64,000 bases of DNA from Branchiostoma lanceolatum. Its lineage: Eukaryota; Chordata; Leptocardii; Amphioxiformes; Branchiostomatidae. Positions within the stretch are counted from its first letter, which is position 1; each line of letters starts with the position of its first letter. The notes beneath the pieces were generated by a model, which saw only the letters and a program-made list of their open reading frames with translations, was not told the origin of the DNA and did not search any database. Of this stretch, positions 1-15,500 are shown piece after piece. The position numbers and the translations under genes were made by a program. The stretch covers positions 13,758,910-13,822,909 of the forward strand of contig NC_089724.1 of the NCBI RefSeq assembly GCF_035083965.1, in the 5' to 3' direction.

Positions 1-3000
1 ATTACTAACTGGCCATACACATTTATGACAGAACACGTGAATTCATAAATACTGCATGGTCTAGTATGAATATTGTTTACATGGTATTTCATTTCATGTT
101 GTTCATGGTTGAATGTATTTATGAGAATGAGCGATGAATAAAAGGAATCCAGTCAATCATTTTCTAACATCGATGCTAAGGATAACAACAGCGCTACAAA
201 GGGTTCATCACTTACCCTTTGGAAAACACGTTTCGACATAAAGATATGCAGCCGGGTATTTCAGTAATATCAATATTTCAGTCTCGTAGGAATTTGCGTT
301 GGCACATGTAATATAGCAATCCTTCCTCTCATAAAGTTCAGCAATATTGCCTCCCTCCCACACACACCGGTCTAACAGACAGGCTTTCTAGAACTGCCCG
401 CCGCATAGCAATGTGGATACCAGAAGAAGGATTGTTGGGTTGAGGGGGTGAAATTTGAGGCCCTCCCACGATTGTGCTACAATCAAAAGATAACACATTT
501 TACCACTCGATGATTAATTTAGATGCATAAATCTCCCAAAGGGCCGGCTCAGACCGACAATTTCATCCCGAGCCGGGTTGATCACAGAAGTTCCTGACCC
601 GCACTCAGAAGACGTTCAAACGACTGATGAAACATCTCACGTTGTGATCGAAAGCTTCACGGTTTGCACGGAATCAAATTGACCATGATTTAACGTCCAT
701 CGGCTTCAAATAGCATAGCCGTTGAAGGGTCTGATCGGGTAAATAGACTCATCAGCAATCAACTAGTTTGTTACAGCGTTGGCTGTGGGCTTGTGTTGAT
801 CAAACCGCCCTCAGGGAGTACAATTCGGGCCTGATTAGTAGTAGGAATCCATATAGTTGCGCGTAGTGGTCTGCGTCATACGCAGGGCCGTCCCTTCCTC
901 TTGAGCAGTTGATGAACGCTGTGATCCATCTGTACCGAGGCTGATTCTACTGAATACTAATTCCCGACAAAGATGTCCCTGTGATTCTACTGTACTTTCT
1001 GCTGTAAAAGGGGTGAACTGGATAGGCACAAGCTTGAGGAGAATGGGGGGGGGGTGCAGCCACCCGATCATGAGAGTAAGTCTCAGCACCTCGGACAGAA
1101 CCTCTAATTAAAAAATGTGCTTAAAGTACTCCTTCTCCATTCATATATTATAGTCAACTGTTATGATACCAACTAACATAAGACAACTGTAAACTGATGA
1201 ACGCAAAAGGTGCTGGATCAGTTGATGTCACTGAATACCAAAAAAAATACTCCTTGATAAGATCCTTAGCACCCAGCACGGATGCAGATCTGTAGGTAAT
1301 ACATATGCCGATAGAAGAGGCGTCTGCCAAGGGACCGATGACCTCTGTGGACGCTGATAGATTTTCCATCTGCTCCAGCTGTTATTCTATCTCTTGAGTC
1401 ATAGTCCCAGATAGAATACAAATAACATAGTATCATAGACGGCGGCTTTATAACAACAACAAACTACTCAGCTTTACCTTTCAGGCACACGCACTGTTTA
1501 AGTCACTTTCCTCGAAGCCATACTAAAGTAAAGAACAAACGGCGAAGGCTGCATTAAAGTGAGGTCGTAGGAAATATCCATGCGCCATTATGCGATACGA
1601 AAACATTCTAGTGACGAAAACATCCTACAGAAAATCATCTATGCATTGATGCGATTATCATCTCATGCCTGGCAATCCAAGTAAAGTCGCGCGGGCGGAC
1701 AGGCACACATTCCCCATGACCCCTTCTAGAGCCGGGCGTCAAGGTGTCAATCAACATCCTCCAGTTGTGAATGCGCCATGAACGAACTTTCTCCGTACAG
1801 GGATTGCCCTCGGAACTGTAGATTTATTTAGTGGCGAGGGGAGCACGTCTACAACTTCTCGGTCTGCGGTTTATTGCAAAATTGCCCCTGGGTAATTCGG
1901 CTTTCAACGTCTCTATTAGACGATAAGCATGGGGGGCTGCACAATCAGAGATAGCCGGGAACTGAAAACGTGCATGAGACGTCGTAAACAGTCCTTATAT
2001 GGGACGCTGGCTTGCGTGTAGATTATAGATATGGAAGCAAAGTTTATCACTCGTGGCACTATCTGGCCGTCGTAAATATGATATCAATCATGAACGATAT
2101 GCGCTTGATTCAGATTTTGAATTAGAAATTTGTAGCTTATCGGCCAACTAACTGTCTGGATGTAAAGGTCTTGTTTTTTTAACCATAACACTTGGTTTTT
2201 GTTAAGAGCCTACCAATTTCGGTAAATTCAACCCGTGAATAACACTGTTTGGTTTCGTAAACGCAACAGTGCTACGTTATGACAGGGACGTTCACTGGTA
2301 CAACATAAACTACGTTATATTGTATAGATTTAAGAGCTCGACCTTTTGTTCAGTATTTCCCCACATACGGATTCATTTCGGCGATGCCAGCAGGTACAAT
2401 AACTATCCCTATTCCTTTCTTGAAACCGGACCAAATCTAGATGGACCATGGAAGTACTCTATCCATATGGGTGCATTAAACTGGCAGTTCCACAGCCAAG
2501 GTGCATTGACAAGCCCGCGGGTCGATTGGGGGTATTTTCGGCCGTGACATCAACTGATCTTGCCTGTTGCGAGCCATATGCTTAGACCTATTACTGCTCT
2601 ACTTTTATGACAGAGACCGTCATTTTCCAGGCTATTGGTCTTGTGTTAAACAGCCTTTGAATGACACTATTTGTAGCCAGGAGGAAAATGGAGTGGAAAT
2701 ACTGCGTGATAGTAGATGATACCCATAATGTTACACCCGTTGTGATTCTTTTATCTCCAAAGGACTCCAAACTCCTAATATCATCTATCCGTAAGACAAA
2801 TCATGTGTGTTGCACCGAAGGCACTTGGTAAAAGATTTACCATCGGAACTCGAGAAGATCTATCTCATTAGTGAATGTCCTACTTTAAAAAAGAAAACCC
2901 TCGTGATCGTAGCAATGACTGTTACCTAACTGTGTATGCACGCGTCTTCAGACATGTTTAAGATTTACTGAAGCAGAAGGACCTTTAGCCGATTTTAGAG

Positions 3001-6000
3001 CAGGTGAGTAATACGTTCCCTGGTCTTATCTTTTAAATGAAGACACTATTTGTAACAAAGACAGGCGACTACGCTCTCTTATGAGTCGAAACTAACGAAA
3101 ATTGGTCGGATCTAAGAATCGCTTCGGTGGAACAAAAGACATCACATAGATCTGCGAGGAGGTAATCCTTGGATCTTAACTACAGGCATTGTCCGTGCAG
3201 AATCGATAGGGGGCGTGTGTAGAAAGAAGGATATCATCGACAATAGAATCGGCTAGAGGGATCTGCGTTTGCGCTGGTGATTTTTTGTACCGTTTTGTTT
3301 GTGTTGGAGTTGTTGGCCCAATTTTTACAATGTGCATGGGCCTAACGAAGCTTTTATGCAATATTCATCTTACTTTGGGTGTTATGCTGCGTTGTGTTAT
3401 ATTATGTTATACTATGCTAATCTGTAACTGCAAAAATAACTTTTAATCATTGTAGATCCAACTGGTAATGTATTACATAACGTCTATGAGAGGAAGTCAT
3501 CACACAGACTATAATATACAGAAACTAATCACAGTAATGTTCGTTAAATTCTGAACTGATCCGCGCCAATCTCGGTCCGTCGGTACAGTAATAACACGGG
3601 TACAGTAGCGATGTTGCTCACCCAATTTTACTTCCGTGTGACAGGCTTAAAAATCAATTTCACTTGAGTGTCTCGCGGCAGCTCCGAAATGAAAATACTT
3701 CTCAGCACACTATACCTCTTCCCCAGCAGAGTTCACGTCGGCTGATAAGGTTTGGATTATCCCAGCCCCGGCAGATGTGCGCTTGTTCTGTTTCATTTGT
3801 GGCTACCTCCCTCGGCGACCGGGGGACGCTGGGTGATTTATTGGAAACGTTTCAGTCTGGGATCGAACAGTACTTGCAGTCAACAGGTTGTTTTACTCTA
3901 TCTCAGAATTACACCAGCACGACGAAACATGACGTAATGTCCGCCGAAAATGTCAAACGGTGTCGAGGAAAGACGTCAATAACAGAATGACAGGAAATAA
4001 GCCGCGTGGTTATTGTCTTGATATACATTTTCAATTCCACGCAACATTTGTGCAAACCTTTTCTCTCTGTACATGTTTTGATTCAATACGCTATTTTGAA
4101 ACCAGGTCACGCCGAAAAGAATTGGAGTGCGTGACACTTTTTCATGATACACAAAGACCACATTAGAAATATGGCTGTTCCCTTCCGTTTGACATGTAGA
4201 AAAAACATAATCATAGAATTGTCTCCATGTCTTGCCGTTGACGTGTCCATTCCTGAATGAGTGATGATTATGATGATGATTATGCTGTTTCCTGGAATTC
4301 TGCACACGAAATCACCGTCTCTATGGTGATTGATGGGGACGTCATCGTCCCGGTGTGACTCCGGACTCCGCGTCTCGTCAGCACACCGCCCCCGTGTCAC
4401 CCCAGTTAGCAGCGGCAACAACCACACGCCAGCCGCCCATCTGTTTTCACACCGTCCGAGGCTGTTTACGATCAGCCAAACCTATCGGACAAGACTGATA
4501 TCTAACCTTAAAACACATAGTGGATAATTAATTACAGGTAGTTAGTTTAGCACCTTTTTCTTGTTTTGCTGAAGTTTGATTATATCAGTGTACAAATGGT
4601 ATATAACATACAGTAACACAGCCGTATGGAGTTTAGGCAAGGCAGAGGTAGAGGCAAATCAGTGATAAGAATATTGTAGACATAAGTACAATAAGTGGTT
4701 TGAAGACAACAAGCTTTAGTTTTTACGGTATGCGTGCGCTAGTTTCCATGTTTGGTGGTCTAAAGCTACGCTTTGTTAAGAACTAGTCCGTATTACGACA
4801 TGGAGCCATCATGTAGTTTTATGTGTTTATTCACATACAGCATGTTACAGAGAGAATATGTTATCCAGAATAAATTGTATTTGTATGTCCATGGCTAAGG
4901 ATGACAGAAAACCAAACTCTTTCTCATAAAACATTTAGATATACCTTAAGTCAGCCATCGTAGCCGCTTAATGGGTACTTATTCGTATTGACCCGCAACC
5001 AGTGGCGATAAAGCGATCAATGCAGAAGCAAACACCGTCGTGGGGACCACATGGGAGCATCAGGCGTCTGTTTACACCGGCATAAAGGTTAAACTAGATC
5101 CAAATACAGCATTCACGCCTTTAGCAAATATGAACAGTGATAGATATGAAATGCACATTCTCCGATGATAGATTTCTCCTTACACTACATCTAGCTGGTT
5201 ATAATTCTTTTATGGCAAGTCGGCAAACACAAAATTCAGTGCCTGGATCTAGATGTATAGGTCCGATCAGAATAATTCAATATCGGCTTGCTGATAACAA
5301 CCCCTGTATCTAAAGGCGGACGTGTTCAGCTCTTTGACAGCTAAAAGATATACACGTGTGTATGAATTAGTTAGTGCTTCCCTCTGTTTTATAATTCTTG
5401 GGTATACCTTTGTTCTTTCCTTTGAGGTGCTGCCTAGTTTTCCGTGATACCTCTTTGTATATCTCTCTGATAGTACTCTCTGGTTCGTCTTCTACCATCT
5501 CTGTGGCATGGCAGAAGTATTCATCTTGTCTGCGGGGAGCCTACGCTTCATCCGGCCACCTTGAGTGATCGAATCTCCTTCTTTGAAATCGTAAACAGGC
5601 TAGTAGAGGATGTTTTGCAAGGCAGATTACTGCCTTATTCAAAGGCTGTCACCACTCCTGTGACTGATGGATTAGATAACATCCCCGAGGTACACACGAT
5701 GTCACATTTCATCCGAGGGTCGCGGTTTCTAAATCCTCAGTGATTGACGTCCTGGTGTAATTTTGCAAATAATTCAGAGCTCCACAGCTGCATTTGTCTT
5801 TACAGTGGTATTTCCCGAAAATGAAAACGACAGTTATACTGCGCGCCAGTTTTATGATTGAATGCATAAGAAACGGATGAAAACAGTTCTGTATAGATTT
5901 TTCCTTACTGAGATTGCCTCTCCTATAGAGTATATTTCAGCATATTTGAAGTGCCAAGCATCATACTGAGGGGCGTCCATTATTATGCGGGTCTCTCCTG

Positions 6001-6516
6001 AAGCCCCCCCCCCCCACTGATGGTACTGTCCGTGGTGCTGAAAAGGTTGCTACTCTTGTAACGCACGCTCTGATTGGTAGATCGCTATAGTCGTGTAAAG
6101 AATACCGCTGATTTAACCACGCGCGATATGCAAAATGATACGGCGCACTTACGTAATTACACCAGGTCTTGATCGATGGCTTCAATGCTAATTATTCCAC
6201 ACGAGTGAGCCAAAATGTTTTGTATGGTAATCGTTTACCTCTGATCAGGATTCACTGTGGCAGGTTAGTTATTACATATTTTGGTGGCAGTAATCGTCAA
6301 CAACATTCTCCCTCTCCTTACTACCATGGCTGTGCTCATTTCATTGATTCCAGATTGTAGTTGCATTGTGTTGCTCATAATGTGACTTAGGTTAACCTGG
6401 TGTTCGTGTGGTACGTGTGTTAAATGTGTTGAGATTTTTTGTATCTGTCATGGCAATGTTTTTATGATTATGTAAAATCAAATGCCAAATATAATGCTTC
6501 GATATTTTTGACACAG
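1..6516. other. Upstream intergenic DNA, no supported gene
   Basis: I see no run of exons with matching splice phases, no recognisable protein and no RNA gene here. Open frames are short and scattered on both strands; the longest reads about 110 codons near 3976-4305. There is a short GAT-rich microsatellite near 4258-4283 and a C-run near 6005-6016. The last few hundred bases may contain the promoter and a 5' untranslated exon of the EF-hand/Rab gene that follows, because the sequence just before its start codon looks like a splice acceptor at 6515-6516. Confidence 0.5.
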
Positions 6517-6529
6517 GAAGCAATCCAAA

Positions 6530-9500
6530 ATGGAGGAAATTTCACTTCCGCCCGGCCTACTGACGTCACGCGCTAAAAGGATGGCCCAGAATATCTTCTC
6601 GCTGTGTGACGTAGACGACAAGGGTTTCATTACTATGAGAGACCTGGAGATCGCTCTATCAGAATACAGCGAACTGTGCCTCACTCCGGAGCAGGTCGAG
6701 TACGTCTTCAGCCTCCTGGACACCCAGCGGTCAGGCAGGCTGCACCGCGACCAGTTTGTGTCGGCGTTCGAGCGCTTTTTGATGATAGATCACAGCCAGA
6801 TGATGCTGGGCACAGGCAACATGGAGGATGGGCTGGACGAGATGTACGAGTCCCAGACGCCGCCCGTGTCTCCGGACATACTCACGCTGCAGGCTGAATG
6901 GGACTCCTTCCTCAGAAGCGTCGGAGGGAACGTATTGCTGGAGGGGTGAGTCACTCTCGCATTCCTAATGAGATAGAAGCTGAATGATGGCACGGTACGA
7001 ATGCGGCACAAGACCTATAATAAGCCTCGCGTTTTTACCGCCACCTCCCGAGGGTGTGCCCCCACCTACCGCTGATGTTTGCACTGCAAATGAGATCTGT
7101 ATGGCTTAGGTGTAGGCGTTGGCAGTTTGTTTGGGTTTCCAGCTGTCATCTTCAAGTAGTTTTCTTAAGAAACGCTGGATACAGCTGGTACATTTCCTTA
7201 AGTACTTGATGGATGTAGGTTTAGAGGGTACTTAATTTCAGCTTCAGATGACGTTTAAAGGTAAGTAAACCAATTTAGGGAAGATCCTAGATGATCGCAG
7301 GAAAACACAGTTTTTTAATGGCATATCTGTCATCATATCCACTTTACTTTCAAACTGAAATTGTACTGTATTGTAGTCCAATGCCAACTAGCACCAAGAC
7401 TGCCAGCGCAGCAGTTTGTATGATGTATTATAATTAGCCCTGCCATGTATTGTGCTGATAATGTCCGCAGAGGTCACAACGGCTTTGTCTCGGGGTAATG
7501 GAAAATTTCTAGGTACGAGACAGAAAGATGAGTGATATACTGTTTTAATCAAAGCACACCCATTGCCACCCTAGGCTGAACCAGAGACACCAGACACCAT
7601 TAATAAAAGTGGCCCTATATCTAATAAAGAAAATACATGAAAACCATTAATGCAGCGAGGTCAATAACGCACTGTAATGCATAACCTGGGCCAAGGCCAC
7701 ATAAATGACAAAAGCTATCCATACAAAAACATTGCACAGGATAATTACTCTTTGAAGAAAGTGTGTGTCATGCTTCATCACGGAAAAAAATGAGACAATT
7801 AACGGGTCACTCCTGCCCTGTTTGGTGCAGCTACAGCACATTTCCGGTTCAAATGAGTATCATCAATAATACTTGTGGCCTCGATTGAGCTATAATAACT
7901 ACACAGGTGTGTTGTAGGAAAGGTTATTCTGTACATGTGGGTTCCCAATATGCAGGGATGAATAAATATCGTTCGGTAAGGACGCCCTCAAGTAAGTTTG
8001 CCGACCGTATCTTTTTCATTTTTCTATCAGGACTCTTAGATTTTTTAGACGGGGAATAAGACTAAATAGTCACATTTCAGCTAGGAATGCATCCAAAAGA
8101 CAGTCACCCTACAAGGAGACCGTCATTTGATAACGAACAGTCTTTGGCTCGCATTGCACAGGCGTCCCTGAGATCCTAATCTGTATTTCAGTCACCCACA
8201 TGACCAAAGGGATATAAGCTTATTAGTAAGGACATTTCCTTCATTATTCCACGCTGGATCCTGGCGTCAGTTGTACGGTATCAGAGGGATGAAACGTGCC
8301 GAGATTTCAAACAAAGTCCGGGCACATCAAGTTCCATCAGCTCCAGATTACCAACCGGGAGACGATGTTTAGACATGGCTGCAAAGGTCAACATGTGGAG
8401 GGCTGTATTGACTGACCGGCCAGACAGCCGCGCTTATTGAGATTTGAATAGCAATTCCATGATACTCCATCAGCCTGATTGGTCATCACTTTTTACGTCT
8501 CCTCACAACTGAAAACATGGGTGATTCTTTTTACATCGATAGGAAAAATAATTACATTTATGTACTCGCAATTGTCTGTGTTTTGTATGTACATGTGTTT
8601 CTGCGTGATCCGCTTAGATCTGTGTTGAAAACATCCTACAGATCTATGCATTACGTCACGTGTCCTATGGGGCCGTTTTACCCCGATGGGGTGTAGTTTA
8701 TTGTTATAATCCTCCTCTTGGGACCATTACCAACACATTTAGATTATGAAAGGTGTGGCTCACGTGAAAAAAATGTATTAGTCAAAAGCATTCGCAGCTC
8801 TAAATAACGAAAAATATTCTACTTAATTTTCATACTGCAAAACCTTTAAAAAGTGAACATCTAGCGTGATGTACAGAATCGATCTTGCTTCACGGCCGGC
8901 ATAATTGAAGAGAACGCCAGTCCACGGGGACCGCCGGAGGCTACTGTTGGTTCAGCGGTGCATAATGTATTGTGACGGGCTCACGGGGCACTAGCGTTAC
9001 CTCACAGGTCAGGTCAATGGGGTAATAGATGGCTTTTCATGGGAAAACCATTACAATTGGGACCATCGAAATAGCTCCTTTTAAGAAGCAAGTATGCCTT
9101 TGAAGCATTTTCAACCGACCGGTTCAAATCTAATTTGTGGAAGGTTCTTTCCATGAACGGAACACAAAGCCGTTTTCATGAAACTCTGACAAACCGCGCA
9201 CCTACCCACTAAACAGGTTAACAAACTCGCGGAGAGGAGACGTGTATGTAATGATGGATATGTTCGTTACATAAGAATTTGTGCCCCTGAACATCTTTCA
9301 GTGGTAAACGAATTACTGTGGGCTCCCCATACACATTACATGAGATTTTCTTCGTATCTTTTTTGCCTTTGATATATTCTTTTCCTTCAAAAGTTGACAT
9401 GACGTGCCCTCTGGGCATACGGATGGCGAAGAGCTATCATCTTTAGAAAAATCTTACCGGCTACGAAACCACTGAGGCGGAAACTTCAACAATCATATCA

Positions 9501-12500
9501 ATGGATAGTCAGTGCGGAGCAGCAACGTTCCCAGGAATATGTTTCTAGATCGTTAGTGACGAAGACGTACGCTTTTAACATCTCCGAGTTCAAGAAGTTT
9601 GAAATGGGCGGCAACCTCAGCTCACTGCCTACTATCAGAAAACAAAACCACAAGATGTCGACTTAGATGGAGACTCGGGTTGTGACAAACGGCGTTGTTT
9701 GGATGCATGTCGTCTAGTTAAGTCCTCTTAACAGAAGTGCTAACTTTTTAAGAAGCGCAGTAGCAAATATCAGGCTCAGAGAGGGATTTTAGCTTTTGTC
9801 CTTTGTGATTTAAAAGTGACATTGTTTTTTCCAACACCATCGAATAGTCAGAAGCTGAACGGTCTTGAACATCTGCGAAGTTGAAGCAGTTTTAATAATT
9901 TTTATTATTCCCCAATGAGGTCTCCCACTCGGATACCACGGTGCCCCGTGTGGTTTGATTAGTGTTATAATCGACAGCTTGACTGGAGTTACAGCTAATG
10001 ACGAAATCTGTTGCGCCGCTACTATGTCACGTTTCTTCAGCACCTGTTCAAAATTGGGCCACACTGATGGGGGCAAAACAAGCATATGTACATGTGTAGG
10101 TCATTGATCTCTTCTTACATCGTACGTTTCAACCCCTAGATCCAGAGACACTTTCATTACCCGGCGATAATTGGGTTCGCAGTGAGTGGTGATTATTGAC
10201 GTGTCTGGCATACAGATTCCCCTGGCAACGTCTTACAGAAAACCCGAGAGCGCTGTCAAAAAACGAACTCTACTTGTTTGCGTATGATTTGCCCCCGCCT
10301 GGAGACTGTTCAATCAGAGGAACGACCGCAGGAATCGATAGTGCGGATATTACTTCCCAAGTCCTCCCCAAAAGGCAATATATCCGTGGTGGAAGACATC
10401 TTCAGCAAGCATGAAATAACCCCGCCATCTTCAGAGACGTGATGATCAACCCTTGTATAATGGTCTGATTCCCACCATTATTCCTCCACAGAAGAAACTC
10501 TGTCACCATAAAATGTCCCACAGCAGCACATAACTGCCCATATATTTTGTATAGTACGTGTCCTTATCCTCCAGACTTGACAATGGGCTCTTCCGACCTT
10601 TATGTGATCGCGTAGTTTGGCTAAAACTTGTGGCAATTATTTTCACAGATATTAATGTTGGATATCTGTTCCAAATGATGCTGGGGAACGAATATCGAAG
10701 ACGAATAAGAAGTAATGATATTGAACACGGTGACTTTAAGGAGGTGTTTTAGTTTATTAGAAGTAAAGTCGAATCTTATCCAACTCTTGCTGTACCGTTC
10801 TCAAGTCTTTAGTATTCAGCAGATCGGCTGCAAGCCAAGGTCAATGCGTCTATGTCAAAGCCATTAACGCTGCTATGTAGAGAAAGTAACTTCCTGCGGT
10901 GTATTGAAGGCTGCTTCCAAATCCTTTGCTGCATGGCTCGCCATATCCAAAGGACCCCAAAATAAATTTGTTAGGGTTCCAGAGAGGACCAACCTTGCTC
11001 AAACACATGCATTAAGTTCATAACATTTTGTTACAAGTATGGTCTTCATATTTCGTTACAATTTTGTATACTAGCTTATGTTGTTTACATTCATGTCTTG
11101 TATATATATTTAGTGGTGGCATTAATATAAGTGGCGCAAGCGTTGAGTATCCATGACGTCTACATTTGCGGCCTGCTCATCTCTCATTCATCTGCAGCCT
11201 CTGGTCAATAAAGATAACCAGGTGATGATGCCATATAGCCTTCCTTGTTACGTCATTAGAGATGCCTTAAAGTTAGTGTTCCATTAGGGGTTGGTAATAA
11301 ATCGTGAAGAACATAAGTCAGAGCTATTTACTTTCACCATTAGGATGGATCACACAAATCACTTTTTGTTGGTACATGGTCAATATATCATGCATATCTT
11401 AAGTGTAACATCATTTGATTAGATGGGCATAATGTATCTTAAAAAATCACATAAAATCATTTGATGTCCCATTGCACGACAGCGCTGCACTCACTGCGAG
11501 ATGACCGATGCCCAAACACATACCTGTGAAAAGAAATGTATCCATTTGAAAATACATATTGGTCAGTGTCCTTTGACTACACATGTATTTTGCAAATGTC
11601 AAAAGCATGGTGAGCTTCATATGGGTTTCTCAGATATTTGCGAGCACTCTGATCTACAGAAATGATAAGAGAACAAAACCTTTTTGCTACCGTATATGTC
11701 GAGTTAGGAATCCATCATCTGTCTCGACTTCAACCATCTCTTACAGTAGTCGCCAGTTTTGGTAGTACAAATCACCCTTATCTATCTACTGCAGTTGTAA
11801 AGCTCCTTTGGATAGCGGGTAGATGCGTAAATATTGCTACGTTTTCCTTTACCAGAACAACTGATGGAGTTACAATGGATATAAACCCTTTTATTTGCGT
11901 TATTTCAATACTCAGACAGGATCAGTTGTTCCTTGTTTTTTTTTTTTTTGCCTTTCCCAAACCATAGATGCGAACATTTCGCAGCCACGCCCACCACCGT
12001 CTTGCACAAGACTTGACTGTTTTGCACGGTCCTAACCTTTTTCTGAAGAGACTGAAAAATCTAGACCGACTTTTCGAGAGAGTTAGTACTGGTGTGATTC
12101 TCCAAATATGGGTAAAATTGGCAAGAGTAGTTTCGTGTCTCGGCTTTATTATCTCCATGAAAAAAGGCTTTTTCATGGAGATACTGTTTTGCGTGCGTTT
12201 GAGTGTATGTTTGTGTCACCGGATGCAAGGAGAACTAGAGTTCCACAAACACATTATCTTCGCCAAATAATCAAGGCTTATTATGGAAAGTGATTTATAT
12301 TTACGTGCCTATCACCCCCTGCAAATTTGATCATGCACCATACCATTTGGACGTTATGATTGGGCGAATGAGTCCAGTTAAGATAGGGTTAAAAATCATT
12401 TGGTGGTACAGGACTAGTATATGTGTAGAGTGTGCTGATATATGTTATAACTGGTCATGAAAAAATATGAGTATGTTGATATTATATGGGCCACAAAGGT

Positions 12501-15500
12501 TCGATATGGCAGTGTTGAAAGTTGAAAGTGATGATGAAATAGTACAGTCAATACATATGAATAGAATAAATCTGGCACGTTTTTAGGTGTTTCTAGTCAG
12601 GCTTTCTATTTTGTCCCTATTTCGTTATGTCGCCAACCGTGTTGAACAAAAATGCTTAAACTGAACGCGTCAAAAACCAGCAGGACCCACACCTCTGCTT
12701 GGAGAATAGTTTATTGATTTGACCTACGTGTACGTTTATGCAAGGCTATCTGTTTACATGACCTGACACTGTCCCATGTCCCATTGAAAGGCAGTGGGTT
12801 AACAAACTTTCCTTACTAATTATGCAAATTAGCTGTTTTTTTGCATAATTAGTCATTGATTATGTAAAGCACCATCCGAGCTCTCTACATACCAAACATC
12901 ACGACGATCTGTCGACCCATTCTCAAGTTATTCATGTCCGAATGTCAAAACAAAAACACCCACTGCGGTTCTTAACAAGCCGCTAGGGGGCCAAAATTTA
13001 CAGAACTTACTTTCTGTGGCATGAACTATCTACCACACAAAACTCATGACCATAGCACTTTCAGAAAATATGCCCCTAAATTTTGAAGCTCTGCTGCAGT
13101 ACCTTTGGTACCCGCTAGAAGGCCCATTATCGAACTTGACCTTCCTTTCGGTAAATCCTACCCATCCACTAAATATCATAAGGATCCATCAACAGCTTCT
13201 TGAGTTATGTTGTCCACAAGAAAATTCACATCCACACAAAGCCCGCTGCAGTACCGACGGAAAGTGCCAGGAGAACCATTTTTGAACTTGACCTCCGTTT
13301 TCACAACATCTACACACCTGCAAAAAATCATGAAGATCCATCAACGTTTCCGTCACTTATTTTGCCTACATACAAACACAAAAAAATGCTAAGTCCGCTG
13401 CAGTACTATTGAAAAACGCAAGGTAAACCATTTTCGAACTTGACCTTCCTTTACACAACCACTACACACCTACCAAAAATCATAAAGATTCATTGAAGTT
13501 TTCTTGAGTTATGCTCCTGACATACATTCAGACCCACCCAACAGATTTTTCAACCGAAAACATAATCCTCTCCGAGTACAAGTACTCGGCGAAGATAATA
13601 ACTGAAGAAAGGAACGACAGATTGTTATGTTATTTGGTACGCAGGTAGGTTGGACAGAGATGTACACACTGAAGTGCAAATTATGCAAATTCAGTGTGTT
13701 TGCGTGTGCGGTTGCGTGTGTGTATGTTTGTGTCACCGGATGCGTAAAGTCAGCATAACTGTAGAACGTGTAGATGGATTGTAATGATATTTGGTATGTG
13801 AGTAGGTGTCGGGAGGAGAAAGGTCAAGGTCGATTTTGAGCCCCCTGGTATATGTCACTGGAACTGCAATGGCGTATTTGTCAAAATCTTTTAAGGAGAA
13901 TAACTGAAGAGAGGAGCGACAGATTTTCATGTTATTTACTATGCAGGTAGCTTAGACAGAGATGTATACAATGAACTGCAAATTATGCAAATTGGACTTA
14001 ATTTGCATAAGTAATGAGGAATATCTATATTTGCAGTGTTGTCCATTGCATATTGTGGAACATTTGTTAGTAGCTATTTATAGCGAAAGTGGGTCACTTC
14101 TCCTGGGCCCGACAGGTGGGGGTCATACCATTGAGGGATATAGAATGGGGGGGGGGGGGGAACTTGTTTAATAAAAAACAAAGTTTCGTGGAGATTTCGG
14201 GTCCTAAGACTCTTGTTTGGTATAATGTATACCTCCATATCCACCAGTGATTTTTCACAGCTTTACTTGGATTTCACCATGAATAGACTTATAGTCTGGA
14301 AGAAAATGTGAAGCGAAAGGAAAAGCCGATTTCCCTGCCTCCGCACTTGGATAATTGAATATCGGCACTGGATGTTGCGGTCGGCGGAGCATGAAATGTT
14401 CTTTCGCTATTAATGTGACAAAGTTCATGAAACTCCATTTAAGACTACGTCGCTCACACAACTATGAGCTTGGGAAGGACTTATAACGATAACGATACAA
14501 TCGCTCATTCTAAAGCCTACTGATGAAACGGAATTGTGTTACCAACCTCCGACCAGACCACTGACTATAAACAACAATATTCACTGGGGCATGTATGATG
14601 CATGGGAAATTTGTATTAAGATAGATGCAACGTTCCATACACCACATGTGCACAGGAATCGAATTTATTTTGATATCCAATAGCATAACTCGAGAGATTA
14701 GTTCTTTTGAAACTGGATTATGGTTTAGCTTCATCTTAATCCCCGATTACTGCATATCCTGCATATTACTGTGCCAAATATCTACGCCAGACTTTTGTGA
14801 TTATATTGAGATAAATGTTTTGTAGATATTTTCGTCTGAATCATTATTTAGTGTGGCACAAGTTTTATCGCTCTGTTCACATTTCTTTCTGTAGTTTTAG
14901 CCAGATAATACTCACAGATAAGAAATATCGAAGGTGATGATGGGATATCCTTTAGAAACGCATCGCCGCACGACGTCTAGTGGATTTCCCGGTCGTGACA
15001 GAAGCAGTGGGGTGTCACAGACTTCATTTCGCGCGCGCGGAGAGCCGGCGTTTCCGCGTTATCTCCCCCGTGCAGGTGTGCTCACGTCACCCCGTGGTCT
15101 CTTTCTTCTCAACTAATGAGGCTTTCTGGCGTCAATGCACGGTAACGGGTCTATAATCGGATTTATAATAACACTTTATGAGTTTTTGCAAGTAATTTGA
15201 TATGATAGAAGTTTGTTCCAGTTTGCATGTATAGTGATTACTGCAGGGGTTATCTAATCAAACAAAATACCAGGTACAGCCCTTCACTGAGGCTGGGAAT
15301 CCCCTTTATCAAACGAATCATAACTGATAAACCTGGTGTTGATCACGCTTTTGTTATCCAGATGCCATACATGACTACATGACTAACGTCCCGAAGATAG
15401 GAGGTATATCATGGGTCATTAAGGCGATTTTGATGAGGCACAAAGTGTATCATTATACGAAAAACTCCGTTACATCAATACTTAATGTATAAAACACACA

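Noticed and set aside
2269-2547. A 92-codon open frame on the plus strand
   Set aside because: It is aromatic-rich, starts at a non-ATG codon and has no splice partners or recognisable family. Open frames of this length occur by chance in this amount of non-coding DNA.
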